In this document: positions 1 through 11,817 of the stretch, in pieces | Layout of the letters: the number at the start of each line of letters is the position of its first letter | Position numbering within the stretch: position 1 is the first letter of the stretch | Source of the DNA: Melieria omissa | Lineage: Eukaryota > Arthropoda > Insecta > Diptera > Ulidiidae | Length of the DNA: 64,000 nucleotides | Reading direction: 5' to 3' | Assembly (NCBI GenBank): GCA_963971225.1 | Contig: OZ020269.1 | Span: forward strand, 94,329,540 to 94,393,539 | Position numbers and translations under genes: made by a program | The notes under the pieces: generated by a model | What the model was told of the DNA's origin: nothing | Database searches by the model: none | The model's input: only the letters and a program-made list of their open reading frames with translations

Positions 1-837
1 CCGTACGCTGCTACCAACTTCACTCGGAGCCAACGCAAACAACTGTGTTGCTTTTTCTGGGGAATTTTTTTCTTGCTAAAAACCGCAGCAATTTTTGTCT
101 TTTTTTAAATTTGTTGCTTTACTTCGTATATAAATTTGTTGTTGTTTTTTTATTTCATCTTCTATTTTAATTTTTTATCTTTATCTTTAATTTTAATTTG
201 TATCTTAAATATTTACTATTACTTTTTGGTGGTTTTAAAAATTTTTTTTTTTTTAATTTTCTTGCTTTAAGTATTTTTAGTATTTAGTTTTCTTTAATTC
301 AACATTTTTCAAATAAAAATTTTCATAATTGTTGGTTTTATTTAATAATTTTTTATCATGTTTGTAGTTTTTATAATTTTTTTTTTGGTTTTTTATTAGT
401 CATTTATCTCTTATTATTTTTGCATTTTTTTATTAGTTTTGTATTTATAAACCTTTTAAAATTTAAGTTTTTTTAATTTTTGTATTTTCTTATTTATTTT
501 TGGTAAATACTTATTGGTTTTTATTTTCATATTTTTTATTTTTTAATATTTTCATATTTTGTTATGTTTTATGTTTTATTATTTATGTATTGTTTTATTA
601 CTATTTTAAATTTATTTTCTTACATTTAATAACTTTTTTTATTTTTTTTTATTTTTTATTATTCTTGTTTTGGTTGACTTTTTGTATTTTGATGAATTTT
701 GTATTATTGGTAGTTGTGGGTTTTCTTTTAATAATTTTTATAAGTTTTATTGTTCTTTTATGCTTTATAATTTTAAATTAATTTATTAAATTAATTGTTT
801 TTAATTATTATTTTTGTATATTTTTTATTAGTTCTGG
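1..837. other. T-rich low-complexity DNA, no gene seen
   Basis: The plus strand is strongly T-rich with long runs of T broken by A and G. The first 60 bases are more balanced. An open frame at 500-781 is only a phenylalanine, isoleucine and leucine-rich artefact of this composition. I see no coding, RNA or transposon signal. It ends at the target duplication of the solo LTR that follows. Confidence 0.75.
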
Positions 838-841
838 ATAT

Positions 842-1262
842 TGTAACGAAGACAGTCTGTCGCTGTGCAAAGCAACCCTGCCGCTACGCGCCGTGCTATA
901 ATTCAATCTGGCAACGACGGCCGCGATAATAACTTTTAGTCCAATCTGGCAACGATGGTCGCAATCATCATGGAAACCTTTAGTCCACGCGGGAATGTGC
1001 GAGAACGATCTGCGCGATGGCCGGACAGGTATAAAAGGCAGCCGGGTACGGCGCAGCGAGTCAGTCTGGTTTTGACAAGTGAAGTTGCCACACGGAGTAA
1101 TTAAGCAAATACTTAAGTGTACGAACAGTAAAGTGTAAACTGTGAATAATAAAGTGACTGTTGGTTTTTAATTGGCTGCGTTCGAAAAAACAAAGTTGTT
1201 TCATTTTCAAATTGCACAATCCAGTGATACGTACTAGCCCACTAGAACTAGCATTCGTAACA
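842..1262 (+). mobile_element. Solo LTR of a retrotransposon, 421 bp, with 4-bp target duplication
   Basis: The block starts TGTAACGA and ends TTCGTAACA, so it has the TG...CA ends of an LTR and near-matching inverted termini. It is flanked on both sides by ATAT (838-841 and 1263-1266), a 4-bp target duplication. Inside are a TATA box at 1030, an initiator TCAGTC at 1061-1066 and a polyadenylation signal AATAAA at 1148-1153, in the order expected for U3, R and U5 on the plus strand. No gag-pol sequence lies beside it, so it is a solo LTR left by LTR-LTR recombination. A 4-bp duplication fits Ty3/gypsy-type integrases better than the 5-bp duplications usual for copia and BEL, but the family cannot be named from the LTR alone. 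Confidence 0.85.
1030..1066 (+). promoter_or_regulatory. LTR core promoter (TATA box and initiator)
   Basis: TATAAAAG begins at 1030 and TCAGTC begins at 1061. The A of the initiator is at 1063, about 30 bp downstream of TATA, which is standard core promoter spacing. The GC-rich stretch between them and the terminal position in the LTR support this as the transcription start of the element. Confidence 0.7.
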
Positions 1263-1300
1263 ATATTTATAGCTTTTATTATTTGGGGTTTTTTATAATT

Positions 1301-1732
1301 TTAAAAAGTACTTAGTAGGGACATAAATACCAGGTATACTTTTAAACGTTTTCCGACGGTCCGACGGTCAACACCCAATTGTTCTGCGAGCTGTTCTTGC
1401 GTTTGGCCATCATCTTCATCGAGCAATGCTTGCAATTCGGCGTCTTCAATCTTTTTTGGTGGCCGGCCACGCTCCTCGTTTCTCACATCAAAATCACCAC
1501 TTTTAAATTTATTGAACCACTCGTTACACTGTGTGCGACCAAGAGCATGCTCGCCGTAAGCTTCCACAAGCATTCGATGCGATTCAGAAGCGTTTTTCTT
1601 CAAATGGTAACACAAAATTAACTGTGTCCGCAAATCGTAATTTGTAGGCACGTAATCCGACATTTTCCGGAGCGTCAAACAATGCGTTGTTGGATGAAAC
1701 TTGACAAATTGTGAACTGAATATTGTTGACAT
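1301..1732 (-). pseudogene. Mariner transposase, N-terminal fragment
   Basis: The minus-strand frame encodes the DNA-binding half of a DD34D-type mariner transposase. Recognisable pieces are MSDYVPTNYDLR near the true start, then HRMLVEAYGEHAL, WFNKFKSGDFDV, and a second helix-turn-helix region with DAELQALLDEDDGQTQEQLA. The first ~23 residues before MSDYV are probably read-through, so the real start is the inner Met. The match stops after VGKRLK at about 1337, where unrelated AT-rich sequence follows. The catalytic domain is therefore absent and the copy is dead. It lies beside the solo LTR and head-to-tail with a different transposase relic at 1960-2853, but it is not part of it. Confidence 0.8.
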
Positions 1733-1959
1733 ATGACAGAAGAAGTAAACATGACATTTGGTACGGTTCCGAAGTTTATAAATATTCGGCTATTTACCGC
1801 TAGATGTCGTTACGTTATGCTATAAAATTCAAAGTAGTGAATGTTTTTGGGCTAATTTTTTTTATATATTTATTGATATATAGTATATTGTATAGAAAAA
1901 GCAAATATTCATTCGAAATGTCCGCCTGTGGCCTTCACGCACGACTTAAGTGGGACTGG
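1733..1959. other. AT-rich spacer between two transposase relics
   Basis: This gap probably contains the 5' untranslated end of the mariner fragment and the 3' end of the DD37D element. I could not identify terminal inverted repeats in it with confidence. Confidence 0.4.
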
Positions 1960-2853
1960 CTAATCATCAATAGCCGCATGCACCTCGTTCATCAGAAAAT
2001 TGGCCACAGCACGACTCAAAGCTGTCTTAAGAGAATCAATGTTGGGGTATCTTTTATGGCAAACCATGTCCTCTAAAACTGTCCACAATTTGTAATCAAG
2101 CGGCTTCAAATCAGGACTGCCAGAGGGCCATTCTTCAGAGGATATAAATGCTGATGAATTGTTTTGAAGCCAGGTTGGAGTCGTTTTAGCTTTATGGGGC
2201 GGCGCAAAATCTTGCTGGAAAGTCCACGTCTGGTTTTGGAACAAAGAATGGTTAAGTGGTTTTACAACAGCTTTCAAAACGGGTTCTTGGTAAACTGTGG
2301 CCAATGTTTTGACCCCTTGTTCGCAGGAATGCAAGCAAGTGACTCCATCGTAAGAGACACCGCACCAAACCATGACTGAAGCTGGGTGATGACCCTTTTC
2401 GACCCGTGGAATCAGTTCAGATGCTTCCTGAGATGACTGTGCATGCACCAAAAGACGTTTGCATTTTTCCATTCTTTTTTTTCAAAGCTGTGGTTAACAA
2501 ATGTCCGGTACGGCGTTTGAAAGCCCCAAGTCCCAAGTCTTTTTTAATAATTCGACACATGGACTTTTGCGAGATATTCATCGCCTAGACCATGATTTTC
2601 TGTTTTCGGAGCGGATTTCGCTGAGTTCTTGATTTGATAGCTTTAACGACTTGTGGTGTTCGAACTGTGCGCGGACGGCCCGACCGGTGGCGGTTTTTTA
2701 ACATCTTTAGTCTCCTCAAACAGTTTTATGCACCGGTAGACGAACTTGCGACTAATCCCGAGCGGGCGGAGCGTTTTGAAAATACCCTTTTTTCATTTCA
2801 CACTTAAAAAACGCTATAACAGCGATACGGTTCTCGTTATCTGACCACTGCAT
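1960..2853 (-). pseudogene. DD37D (maT-like) Tc1/mariner transposase, frameshifted
   Basis: Reading the minus strand from ATG at 2853-2851 gives MQWSDNENRIAVIAFF. A frame change near 2785 is followed by the linker HRSGRPRTVRTPQVV. An in-frame TAG at 2587-2585 and another shift at the T-run 2474-2481 come next. The last 170 codons (2472-1960) are open and hold VMVWCGVSYDG, the second catalytic aspartate in FQQDFAPPH and the third in SPDLKPLDYKLW. Counting residues between those two aspartates gives 37, which defines the DD37D group of Tc1/mariner enzymes rather than DD34D mariner. Total length is near the family norm, so this is an almost full-length but inactivated copy. The ITRs were not resolved. 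Confidence 0.8.
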
Positions 2854-2859
2854 GGTGAA

Positions 2860-3110
2860 AGATAGAACAATTTAGAATTCCCGGTGCAGACTAACGCTTT
2901 ACAGGTTATGTTTCCTAAACTATGTGAAAATAACGGGGTATGTCCAATTCAACTATTACAATGGGTGTGTTCAATGTTTGAACAATATTTATGTTCTTAC
3001 TAAGTATATACGGCTGACTAAAATATATTTTTGTTTATTTTATTTTATCTATTTTTGAATCAAGAATCTTATTCATTTATTAATTTTTTTATTTATACGA
3101 TTTATTTAAG
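2860..3110. other. Spacer, no gene seen
   Basis: This is mixed AT-rich sequence that probably carries the 5' terminal region of the DD37D element and then grades into the TTTTA-type microsatellite. No supported feature. Confidence 0.4.
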
Positions 3111-3660
3111 TTTTTTAATATATATAATTTTTTTTATTTAGTTATTTTATTTATTTTATTTATTTTATTTATTTTATTTGTTTTATTTATTTTATTTATT
3201 TTATTTATTTTATTTATTTTATTTATTTTATTTATTCTATTTTATTTTATTTTATTTTATTTTATTTTATTTTATTTTATTTTATTTATTTTATTTATTT
3301 TATTTATTTTATTTATTTTATTTATTTTATTTATTTTATTTATTTTATTTATTTTATTTATTTTATTTATTTTATTTATTTTATTTATTTTATTTTATTT
3401 TATTTTATTTTATTTTATTTTATTTTATTTTATTTTATTTTATTTTATTTTATTTTATTTATTTTATTTATTTTATTTATTTTATTTATTTTATTTATTT
3501 TATTTATTTTATTTTAAATTTATTTTATTTATTTTATTTTAAATTTATTTTTTTATTTTATTTATTTATTTTTATTTATTTTATTTATTTTATTTATTTT
3601 ATTTATTTTATTTATTTTAATTATTTTATTTTAAATTTATTTATTTTGTTTATTGAATTT
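3111..3660. repeat. TTTTA / TTTAT pentamer-like microsatellite, about 550 bp
   Basis: The block alternates runs of TTTTA with TTTAT-type units, so phase switches between 5-bp and 9-10-bp patterns. It yields an open frame of repeated Phe-Tyr-Leu that is not a gene. The array decays rightward into looser TTTA and TTAAT words until about 3890. Confidence 0.95.
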
Positions 3661-3890
3661 ATTTAATTAATTTAATTTGTTTGTTTGATTTATGTTAATT
3701 AATTAATTAATTTGATTAATTTTACTTCTTATTTATTTGATTTATTTATTTATTTATTAATTTAATAATTAATTATTTGATTTATTAATTTATGCATTCA
3801 TTTATTTATTTATTTATTTAGTAATTTATTAAATTTGTTTTATTTATTTAATTTAATTTATCAACTAACTTCTTTTATTTCGATTCATTC
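3661..3890. repeat. Degenerate ATTT-rich continuation of the microsatellite
   Basis: TTTATTTA and TTAATTAA words dominate without a fixed period. This looks like the decayed flank of the pentamer array. Confidence 0.7.
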
Positions 3891-3894
3891 GTTT

Positions 3895-6240
3895 AAACTT
3901 TAAAGGGTTCCCACCAAACGAAAACATTTTGCCAACTTTATTCAAACAAACTTGTCTCAATTTCATTTGTGGCAAGTTTGTTTTATGGGCAGTTGGCAAA
4001 CGAAAATGTCAATTCATTTAATAAAACACACCAATACAAGAAATGAAGGAGATGAATACGATGAAGAAGAAGAAGAAGAAGCAAGAATAAAACACAAACC
4101 GCTACCGCCAACTCAAATGTTTATTTATAAAATCAACAAAAGTTGCAAGTAGAAAAATCAACAAGAAGCCTCACAAATATTAAGCACTTCAACTAATACA
4201 TACAACTGTCTCATTCTCATGCACTCTTTCTCTTTCTGTCTCGTTGCAGGTACGTAAGAACTAAAGGCATGTCGTGGGTAGCTGCTTGCTGCTTGTACAA
4301 AAAGTCACGTGAGCAGCACAATTCATTGCATTTCGATTGAGTGTGTGTGTGTGTGCGACGGTGATGTGTGCCCGGACAACAAATTGCAATGAGAGTGCAA
4401 TGATTTTTTGCACTTGTTCGCATTGATGTTGCAACTGGCTGCAAGTATATGTTTGTGTGTGTGTGTGCGTTTTCTTGGCTACAGCAAAACAAATCACGTA
4501 AGCTCCAAATATGCGCTTCGGTTGGGTTTCCGCAAGTCATGTTGTACAAATAAAGTGTGCGCGGCGTGCCGATGCGCCGTCGCCGGTGGCATGTGTTGCA
4601 TGCAACACTCGGGCTGATGCTGCTGCTTGGGGAACTTTTTAGCACATTGCGCGTTGCATATTTGAGCACAGCACAAGATGCTCATTTTTTGCGAAAACCA
4701 ACTGCAGAGTCAAGAAGCAGAAGAAGCAAACGTGAAGCGTGCGCTGTCTGTCGTAGGTGGGGAATTGATGGGCAACATTCAACATTCTTCAAGTGAAGTA
4801 ACGAAAGCGATAAAAATTGACAGATTTTGGTTGTGGTTTGTAAAAGAAATCAAGATTCGTTAATGTTGGGTTGAAAAATTGAGAACACCAGAGAAGTGGC
4901 AAGAAAACGGAAAACGTCTGCAAGGACTTGAGATCATGTTATGCACACACACACACACACACCAATACACAGAGAAACAACAAAACGCTAAGACACGTGC
5001 AAGACAGAGTCAAACAAAATTATGTTTAAAAAAAAATGTGAAGAAAGGAAAAACAAAATTAACACAAAAAACTATAAGCAGAGGGAGCAGCATGTGGCTT
5101 GTGGCAAGTTGCCACAACAAATACAACAACTACCATTATTTGCTGCCACTACTTGCAGAAATTGCTGGCTCTTTGGCCCCGAACTTATTTGAGTACAGCT
5201 CGTCCCCCTTGGCCACTGACTGAAGTTGACCGCTTTGCCCGAAAGAGGCGAATCGAGATGCGTTTGACTTTGGCTTGCTGGCAAAATTTATTGCAAATAA
5301 TCGCATTCGCAACCGCTTACATGCTCCCCCCGCTCACCGAACCCCCCGCAACTCTCATGGCAGTGTCGGTTCGCAAGCAAAGCGCTGCGAGTGCCGCTGC
5401 CCGCCGGCAATCGGCCAACCAACCGGTGGCAAAGTTCATTTCACTTCATTGTCGAAGACGGACCGAACAGTCGCTGCGGTCTACATGTAATTTTGCCGCC
5501 AGTACGTTGGCCCGCAGCGTGCAGCCAAGTTTAACGGGATCGCTGCGCATTGCCGTTCACATCCGCATCCGTCGAATAGAGCCGCAGCACTATTTGTGTT
5601 TGCCGTATTGGTGGCAGTGTGGCGTATGCGTGCTTATGTGTGTTTGTGTGTATCTGTGTATGTGTGTGTGTGTGTTGCGCGTATTTGTAGCTGCGTTTGC
5701 AACGTTTGGCTGTTGCTTTTGTTGAAAATTTCCAACAACTGTTTGTCGTTGTTTGCGCTCAACTGCAATTATACTCTATTTGCTAGACCCAAACCAACAA
5801 CAACAACAATCATATATGACAACAACAACAATAACACAAGCAATAGTTGGCAGCAGTGTGGCGCAAAGATTGCCAGGTGAATTTGGCGAATCGGAACGGG
5901 GGAAAAAGTTTCGCTCGAAAGATAAACAGAAAGCGAAATCGAGCAGAAGTCAAATTAAGTGCAGTGCCGTCAATGGGCGCTGACGCTGGCGGCAAGTGGG
6001 CGCAAGTCAAAGCGCTATTTGTGCTAACCTCAGCAGTTTGTGCCAATGTTTATTTGCGTTTCTATTTTTGGTTTTATTATATTTTCGTTAAAGTTGGAAC
6101 CGAGTTTTTTTTTCAAAAAAATCTATTGTTAAAATGCGTTTACAAACCAGGTTGTGAGAGAAGTGCTGAGCTGCAGCAAAAGAAAGGCTCAGAGTTGTAT
6201 TGAGAGCAAAGTTTACAGTGAAAGCTAAAGCGAAGTTGAT
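3895..6240. other. Balanced-composition island with CA/GT and GAA microsatellites
   Basis: Composition changes sharply from AT-only sequence to mixed sequence. It contains a GAA tract near 4060-4085, GT tracts near 4341-4354, 4453-4468 and 5640-5675, a CA tract near 4944-4962, and CAA/TTG words. Open frames on both strands overlap each other and show no domain I recognise, so none is called. No transposon protein was seen. The only specific signal is the splice-type junction at 4249/4250. The island may be intronic or regulatory DNA; that is inference. Confidence 0.5.
4187..4258 (+). other. Candidate recursive (ratchet) splice site
   Basis: A pyrimidine tract of about 20 bases ends in TTGCAG at 4249 and is followed at once by GTACGTAAG. 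An acceptor and a donor therefore abut with no exon between them, as in the ratchet points of long fly introns (pyrimidine tract, NCAG, then GTRAGT-like). A CTAAT branch-point word lies about 55 bp upstream at 4193-4197, further than usual. The donor is GTACGT rather than GTAAGT, a minor departure. It could instead be an ordinary acceptor for an unrecognised exon. Confidence 0.4.
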
Positions 6241-6289
6241 TGGTGGGTTTAAAGTTTAGTTTGAAGAAATGAAAAAAACTAAGAAAAGA

Positions 6290-8640
6290 ATTTTATTAAA
6301 AAAAATTATTAATAAAAAAAAAGGCATAGTTAAAGATAATTTGTGGGAAATCAAAACTTGAAACTAAGTTGAAAACACATTTAAATAAACAGTTGAACGC
6401 TAAATTGAAAGTAAATTTGAAAACAAAGCTGAAAGTAAAATTATAAAAAAGCTGAAAGTCAAAGCGAAAGCAAAATTTAAATCTTAGTTGAAGGATAATA
6501 AGGAAGTTAAGTCGCAAGGTAATTCGAATGTTGAAGCTAAACAGAATCGAAAGTTCAAGGCTAAGTTGAATTCTAGTTGAAAGAAATTTTTAAAGATAGG
6601 TTGAAATAAGATCTAAAGGTTCAGTTGAATGAAAAGTTAATTTGAATACAAGGTTTTAAGTTAGGTTGATAGAAATATTTAAAGTTCAGTTGAAAGAAAA
6701 TCTGAATGTTAAGATGAAAGTTCAGTTGAATAAAAAGTTGAAGCTAAATAGAATCGAAAGTTCAAAGCTAAGTTAAAAGTTCAGTTGAAAGAAAAGTTCA
6801 AATATAGTGAAAGTGTTGTTGAAATAAGATCTAAAGGTTCAGTTGAATAAAAAGTAAAAGCTAACTTGAATCGAATGTTTAAAGTTAGGTTGTTAGAAAT
6901 ATTTAAAGTTCAGTTGAAAGAAAATCTGAATGTTAAGATGAAAGTTCAGTTGAATAAAAAGTTGAAGCTAAAGAAAATCTTAAAGTTTAGTTGAAGGTTA
7001 AGTTGAAAGTTCAGTTGAAGCTATATTGAACCGAATATTGAAAGTAGATTTGAAAGAAAGTTAAAAGAAAAGTTGAAAGAAAATTGAACGCTAAATTAAA
7101 AGAAAAGTTGAATGTCAAGATGAAAGTTCAGTTAAATAAAAAGTTAAAGCTAAAGAAAATCTTAAAGTTCAGTTGAAGGTTAAGTTTAAAGTTCAGTTGA
7201 AGCTATATTAAACCGAATGTTGAGAGTTGATTTGAAAAAAAATTAAAAGAAAAATTGAAAGAAATTTGAAAGCTTAATTGAAAGTCAAGTGAAAAGTTCA
7301 GTAGAAAGAAAGTTGAAACTGAAATTAAAAGAAACATTTTTCTATACTATCAAAAAGCTAAAAGTTCAGTTGAATGAAAGGCTGAAGCTTCATTGTACCA
7401 AAAGTTTAAGTCTAAGTTGAAATAAGTTAAGATCTTTTCCTTAAAGATAAAAGTTTAGTTGAAAGATTAGTTCAAAGAAAAGTTTAAGCTAAAGAAAATC
7501 TTAAAGTTCAATTTAAGGTTAAGTTGAACGTTAAGTTGAAGCTATATTGAACCGAATGTTGACAGTTGATTTGAAAGCTAGTTAAAAGACAAGTTGAAAG
7601 AAAATTGAAATCTAAATTGAAAGTTAAGTTAAAGATTCCGCAGAAAAAGAGTTTAAAGCGAAATTAAAAGAAAAATTGTTCTGAATTAAAAAAAAACTGA
7701 AAGTTTAGTTGAATGAAAGGCTGAAGCATAATTCAACCAAAATTTTAAAGCTAAGTTGAAATAAATTGTTCTTAAAGATGAAACTTTAGTTGAAAGATCA
7801 CTTAAAAAAAAGTTGAAGCTAAAGAAAATCTTAAAGTTCAGTTGAAGGTTAAGTTGAACGTTAAGTTGAACGTTAAGTTGAACGTTAAGTTGAACGTTAA
7901 GTTGAAGCTATATTGAACCGAATGTTGAAATGTTGATTTGAAAAAAAAAATTAAAAGAAAAGTTGAAAGAAAATTAAAAGCTAAATTGAAAGTTAAGTGA
8001 AAAGTTCAGTTGAAAGGAAGTTTGAAGAAAAATAAAGTTAAAAAAAAGGAAAAATTTGTCTGAACTTTTAAAAAGTTGAAAGTTCAGTTGAAAGCTTAGT
8101 TGAACCGTTAAAAGCTACATTGACAGAAAATCTGAAAGTTAAGTGAGAAAGATTTTAAAGTTCAAAGTAAAGTTTAAATTTAATTGAAAGAAAAGTTGAA
8201 GCTGAATCCAACCGAAAGTTGAAAGTTGATTTGAAAAAACTTGTAACTAAGTTAAAATAGAGAGAAAAAGCAATATTAGTAAAACTGAAAATTCAGTTGA
8301 AAGGAAGGTGGAAGCTAGGTTGAATCGAAAGTTGAAAGCTAAGTTGACAGAAACTCAAAAAGTTAAGTTAAAAAAAGATGTTAAAGTTAAGTTAAAAGTT
8401 TAGTTGAAACTATCAAAAAATAGTTCAAATAGTTCCGTTGAAAGAAAGATGGAAGGTAGGTTGAACCGAAAGCTGAAAGCTAAGTTGACAAAAAATTTGA
8501 AATTTGAGTTAAAAAAAAACAAAAAAAGAATATTGAAAAAAAAAATTTTTTGAACATCTGAATTTAAGTTTTAATTGCAGCAGAAGATCAGAAGAAAGGT
8601 TGAAAGTTAAGTTGAAAGTTTAGTTTTAGTATTGTCAGAT
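6290..8640. repeat. GTTGAA-type degenerate minisatellite array, 2.35 kb
   Basis: The plus strand is built from variants of AGTTGAAAG, AAGTTCAGTTGAA and TTAAGTTGAA in loose head-to-tail order. Larger blocks recur: the word GCTAAAGAAAATCTTAAAGT starts at about 6967, 7149, 7488 and 7818, giving spacings of about 182, 339 and 330 bp, so a higher-order structure overlies the short unit. The strand is purine-rich throughout. No coding frame is supported; the minus-strand frame at 6296-6517 is a Phe/Asn/Phe repeat artefact. Confidence 0.9.
7848..7907. repeat. Five tandem copies of a 12-bp unit
   Basis: GTTAAGTTGAAC is repeated at 7848, 7860, 7872 and 7884, with a last copy ending in G at 7896-7907. 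The copies are identical apart from that last base, so this is the youngest amplification within the minisatellite. Confidence 0.95.
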
Positions 8641-9790
8641 GTTATAAAAACACTTAAAGAAACCCGGACTTAACAGCTTTGACTTATCTTTCGCCTAAGT
8701 GCCAAACTGTAAGGCTCTGTGTACTTATTCAAAGTCTGACTTTTTAATAACAAACATGCTGAAACAAAATTGAAATGATTAAATAATGTTTCAATAGTTT
8801 TATTTAAAAATACCTAACTGAAGTTCCATAAACAATTACTAAAAACTGGACTAAATACAGTGATATGTGCACAATGCTGCACATCGGGTCGTATGAGTGA
8901 TTTCAAGTAGTGAAATTCGTGTTGAGTTGTTCGTGTTGTTTGAGTGAAAAATATGTACACTGTGTGATGTCTATTAGCGATATTGGCTGTAATTATTGAT
9001 CTCATGATTACAGAGATGACAAAGGTGGAATCTGATACTAGAAGGCACGATTAGTGGTCTTAGAGACTAGCAAAGGCTGCAATTGAGACTAGCAGGGTAA
9101 AAGAGACCAGCAGACGAGTTGAAACTAAATTTAGAGTAATGGAATGTGAAACGACAAGAGAAAAAGTGTGTAGTCAATCAAAAATTCAGGAAAAGGGTAC
9201 AAGTGGAGAAGTTATAAAGGGAGTAACTGGAATAACCATACTAACTGACTCGCAGCAATCTGAAGTGAAACACATCACTCACCTGAAGGAAGCCAGAGTT
9301 TTTCAACTTTATGGGGTCTTTGGTTCGGTTATAAACAGAATAAGTTTGTGCTATGTTTTCACGATCACCTACTTTTTTAGTTCGATTTCTAACAGTTAGA
9401 TTTTGATTGTTGCTGTAAGCGAATTTGGAATCCATCAATTGAATACTGAGAGCGTCACACGATGCTCTGGAACTTCCAGGACCTTTTTGATTAAGGTGGT
9501 TAAGGTGACACTTTAAGAAGATTTTTTCACAGCATTGAACCATTCAAGGCTATTTTGCTGCTGACAACATTACAGCTTGAAAAGATTGGCTCTAAATCGG
9601 TTTATATATATAGATGAAAAAGCTTTGTTGGGACCAAAATACTGCTTCGAGAAGAAAAGAAGAAACCAACACTGGACAAAGCGGCCAGCAATTTCCAAAT
9701 ACAAAGTAATTTCTAGTTCTCAAGTTGATGTATTCACTTCAGAAACCTAAAACAAAAAAACCTGTTTCAATTAACAATTCGAAACACTAA
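8641..9790. other. Unclassified intergenic sequence
   Basis: Moderately AT-rich. A short GAGACTAGCA-type word recurs near 9063-9110. Two overlapping opposite open frames (9139-9399 and 9241-9543) show no recognisable domain and are not called. Confidence 0.4.
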
Positions 9791-9799
9791 AATTTAATT

Positions 9800-11470
9800 A
9801 ATTTTTGGCGCTTCGCACACACACGTACGGCTGCGTGCCGCTCAAAGACTGTGCAGTGTGCGCGGCCCTCGAAAGCAATGCATGTAATTAAAGGAGAGTG
9901 AGGGGGAAAAATTATTAAATCAGCTAAAAATGTGCGGCAAAAAAGGCGGCGAGCGGGAAACCTTTAAACTTGACCACACGCACACCCTACAATCAGCAGC
10001 GCCAACATTGGTGAACAGTGGCAAAGAAGTAACAACGAAACGCGGAAGGTTGAAGGAGTGAGGGGTGAAAAATGCAGACAAATGTTGACAATATACGATG
10101 GCGACCAGCGACGACAACATCGTAGTCTGACATAGAGTGACACGGCGCCCGAGCGGTAGTCATGCATGTGCCATGCCGCAGGTATGTATGTGTGTGGGTG
10201 TATGATGTGTGAGCATGTGTGTGTGAGTGTTTGAGTACATACGTCAGTGTTTTGGTTTTTTGTGATGCTGTCGGAAAATATTTTGAAGCAGCCAACACAC
10301 GCGACAGCGACAAAAACATGCAGCCAAATACAACACACACACACACACACACTCACATAAAAGAACTGAGTAAAAAGGCAGCTAAGCGTCAGGCGGCATC
10401 CACATGTGTGCTTCATAATTTCGAGTTCAGCTGTTGGACTTGACTTTTGGCGCACAGCGTTCTTCCACCCCCCTGCCCCACTCCTTTTTCTCTCGAACCC
10501 TGCCGCAGCATGTCGCTGCCGCTCGGTTGCGCTCTGTGTCAGCGCGGTCAGGCGCCCCGCCAATGTTTTTGCGGGCGCATTTTTTCCGCTTGCAAAATTT
10601 TTGCCGCTCGCCAGCGTCAACAACATCATCATTGTTGTTGTTGTATTTGTTGGCTGCGTCAAGTTATATTTTTGTTTGTTATTTTGTTGTTGTTGTTGTT
10701 GTTTGTGTTAGCTGCAAGCTGATTTTTTGGTTTGCCAGTTGCGGTGTTAGTCTCCAACCAGTGAGCGCCCCTCTCCCCTATACAACTATACATACAAACA
10801 TACATATGTACATGTGTACATATGTACGCTTTCACTTCTTCGTCCTTGTTGTGAAAGCATTGTTGTTGTTGTTGTTTTAGTTGTTTTGAAATGCTTTTGT
10901 TTGGTTGGTTTAAATGTGCGCATGTATTGTGTGCTTTTTCTATGTGTGTATGTGTGTGAAATGTTTGTATATTTGTTGCCGCGCACTTGGTTATGGTAAT
11001 CGAATTTCAAATTATTGCCACAGGCGTTTTGCGAGCGCATTCACATTCGCATTTCCCGCTCGCCGCCATGTTGAATACATTTCATTGCTTTTGTTCAGTT
11101 GTTGTTGTCTTTGTTTTTGTTGCATTTTTTGCTATATGTTTTGTTTTTTTGAGTCTTTCATTTTCCACTTGTCCATTTTCCATTTTTAATTTGCTCTATT
11201 TTGTTGGTTTTTTTTTGTTTTTTTGGCTCGTCGCTGACTGTTGTTGACTTTATGAGGATATATCCTTGAAAAGTGATTCGCATGGCGACTATTTGGACAA
11301 GCCATAATTTAATTGTCATATTCAAGTGAATGCATTTTTGTTTGTCTCTCTTTCTTTTATTTTGCATTCGGGTTTTGTGTTGTTGTGTAAATTTTTGCCA
11401 TGCTTGCAGCTAATTAAATTCTTATGGTCTGTGATCTGGCAATCAGCGGAAGTGGAAAGCAGTGCAAATG
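9800..11470. other. Balanced island with CA/GT and TTG microsatellites
   Basis: A perfect AC tract at 10331-10352, GT-rich sequence near 10190-10230 and 10920-10960, and TTG tracts near 10630-10700 and 10860-10880 mark this island. CAGGTATG at 10179-10186 resembles a plus-strand splice donor, but without other exon evidence. Overlapping open frames on both strands are composition artefacts. No transposon protein was seen. Confidence 0.45.
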
Positions 11471-11817
11471 AAAACTAAAATTGACAGAAAATTGTATGCT
11501 TTTATGAAATATTCAGTGGTTTTTGAGGCAAATTTGGAATGGAAAAATACCATAATTTTTGTTTGACATATAAAATTCGGATTCGACAGCAAGCAACAAC
11601 AATTCTGCAGTTGAAACTGACTGAAGTGTATAGTTTTATTCATTTGGATTGGGCAAAATAAGACAGGAGGCTTGCATGCGGGGGCTTCATTAATTTTAAT
11701 TGCTTGAATATTTCATTTGTTTGAAATTTTTTATAACTTGCGTCGCATTCTCCAAGTATGATCAAGTAACCTTTCAGCATTTTAGAGAGATTTTTTTCTC
11801 ACTTAATAGGGACCAGA
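11471..11817. other. Spacer, no gene seen
   Basis: AT-rich unique sequence without recognisable features. Confidence 0.4.

Noticed and set aside
500..781. 93-codon hydrophobic frame resembling a membrane protein
   Set aside because: It arises from T-rich low-complexity DNA; Phe, Ile and Leu codons are inevitable there.
3178..3666. 162-codon open frame of repeated Phe-Tyr-Leu-Ile
   Set aside because: It is a direct translation of the TTTTA/TTTAT microsatellite, with no start context, no domain and no composition beyond the repeat.
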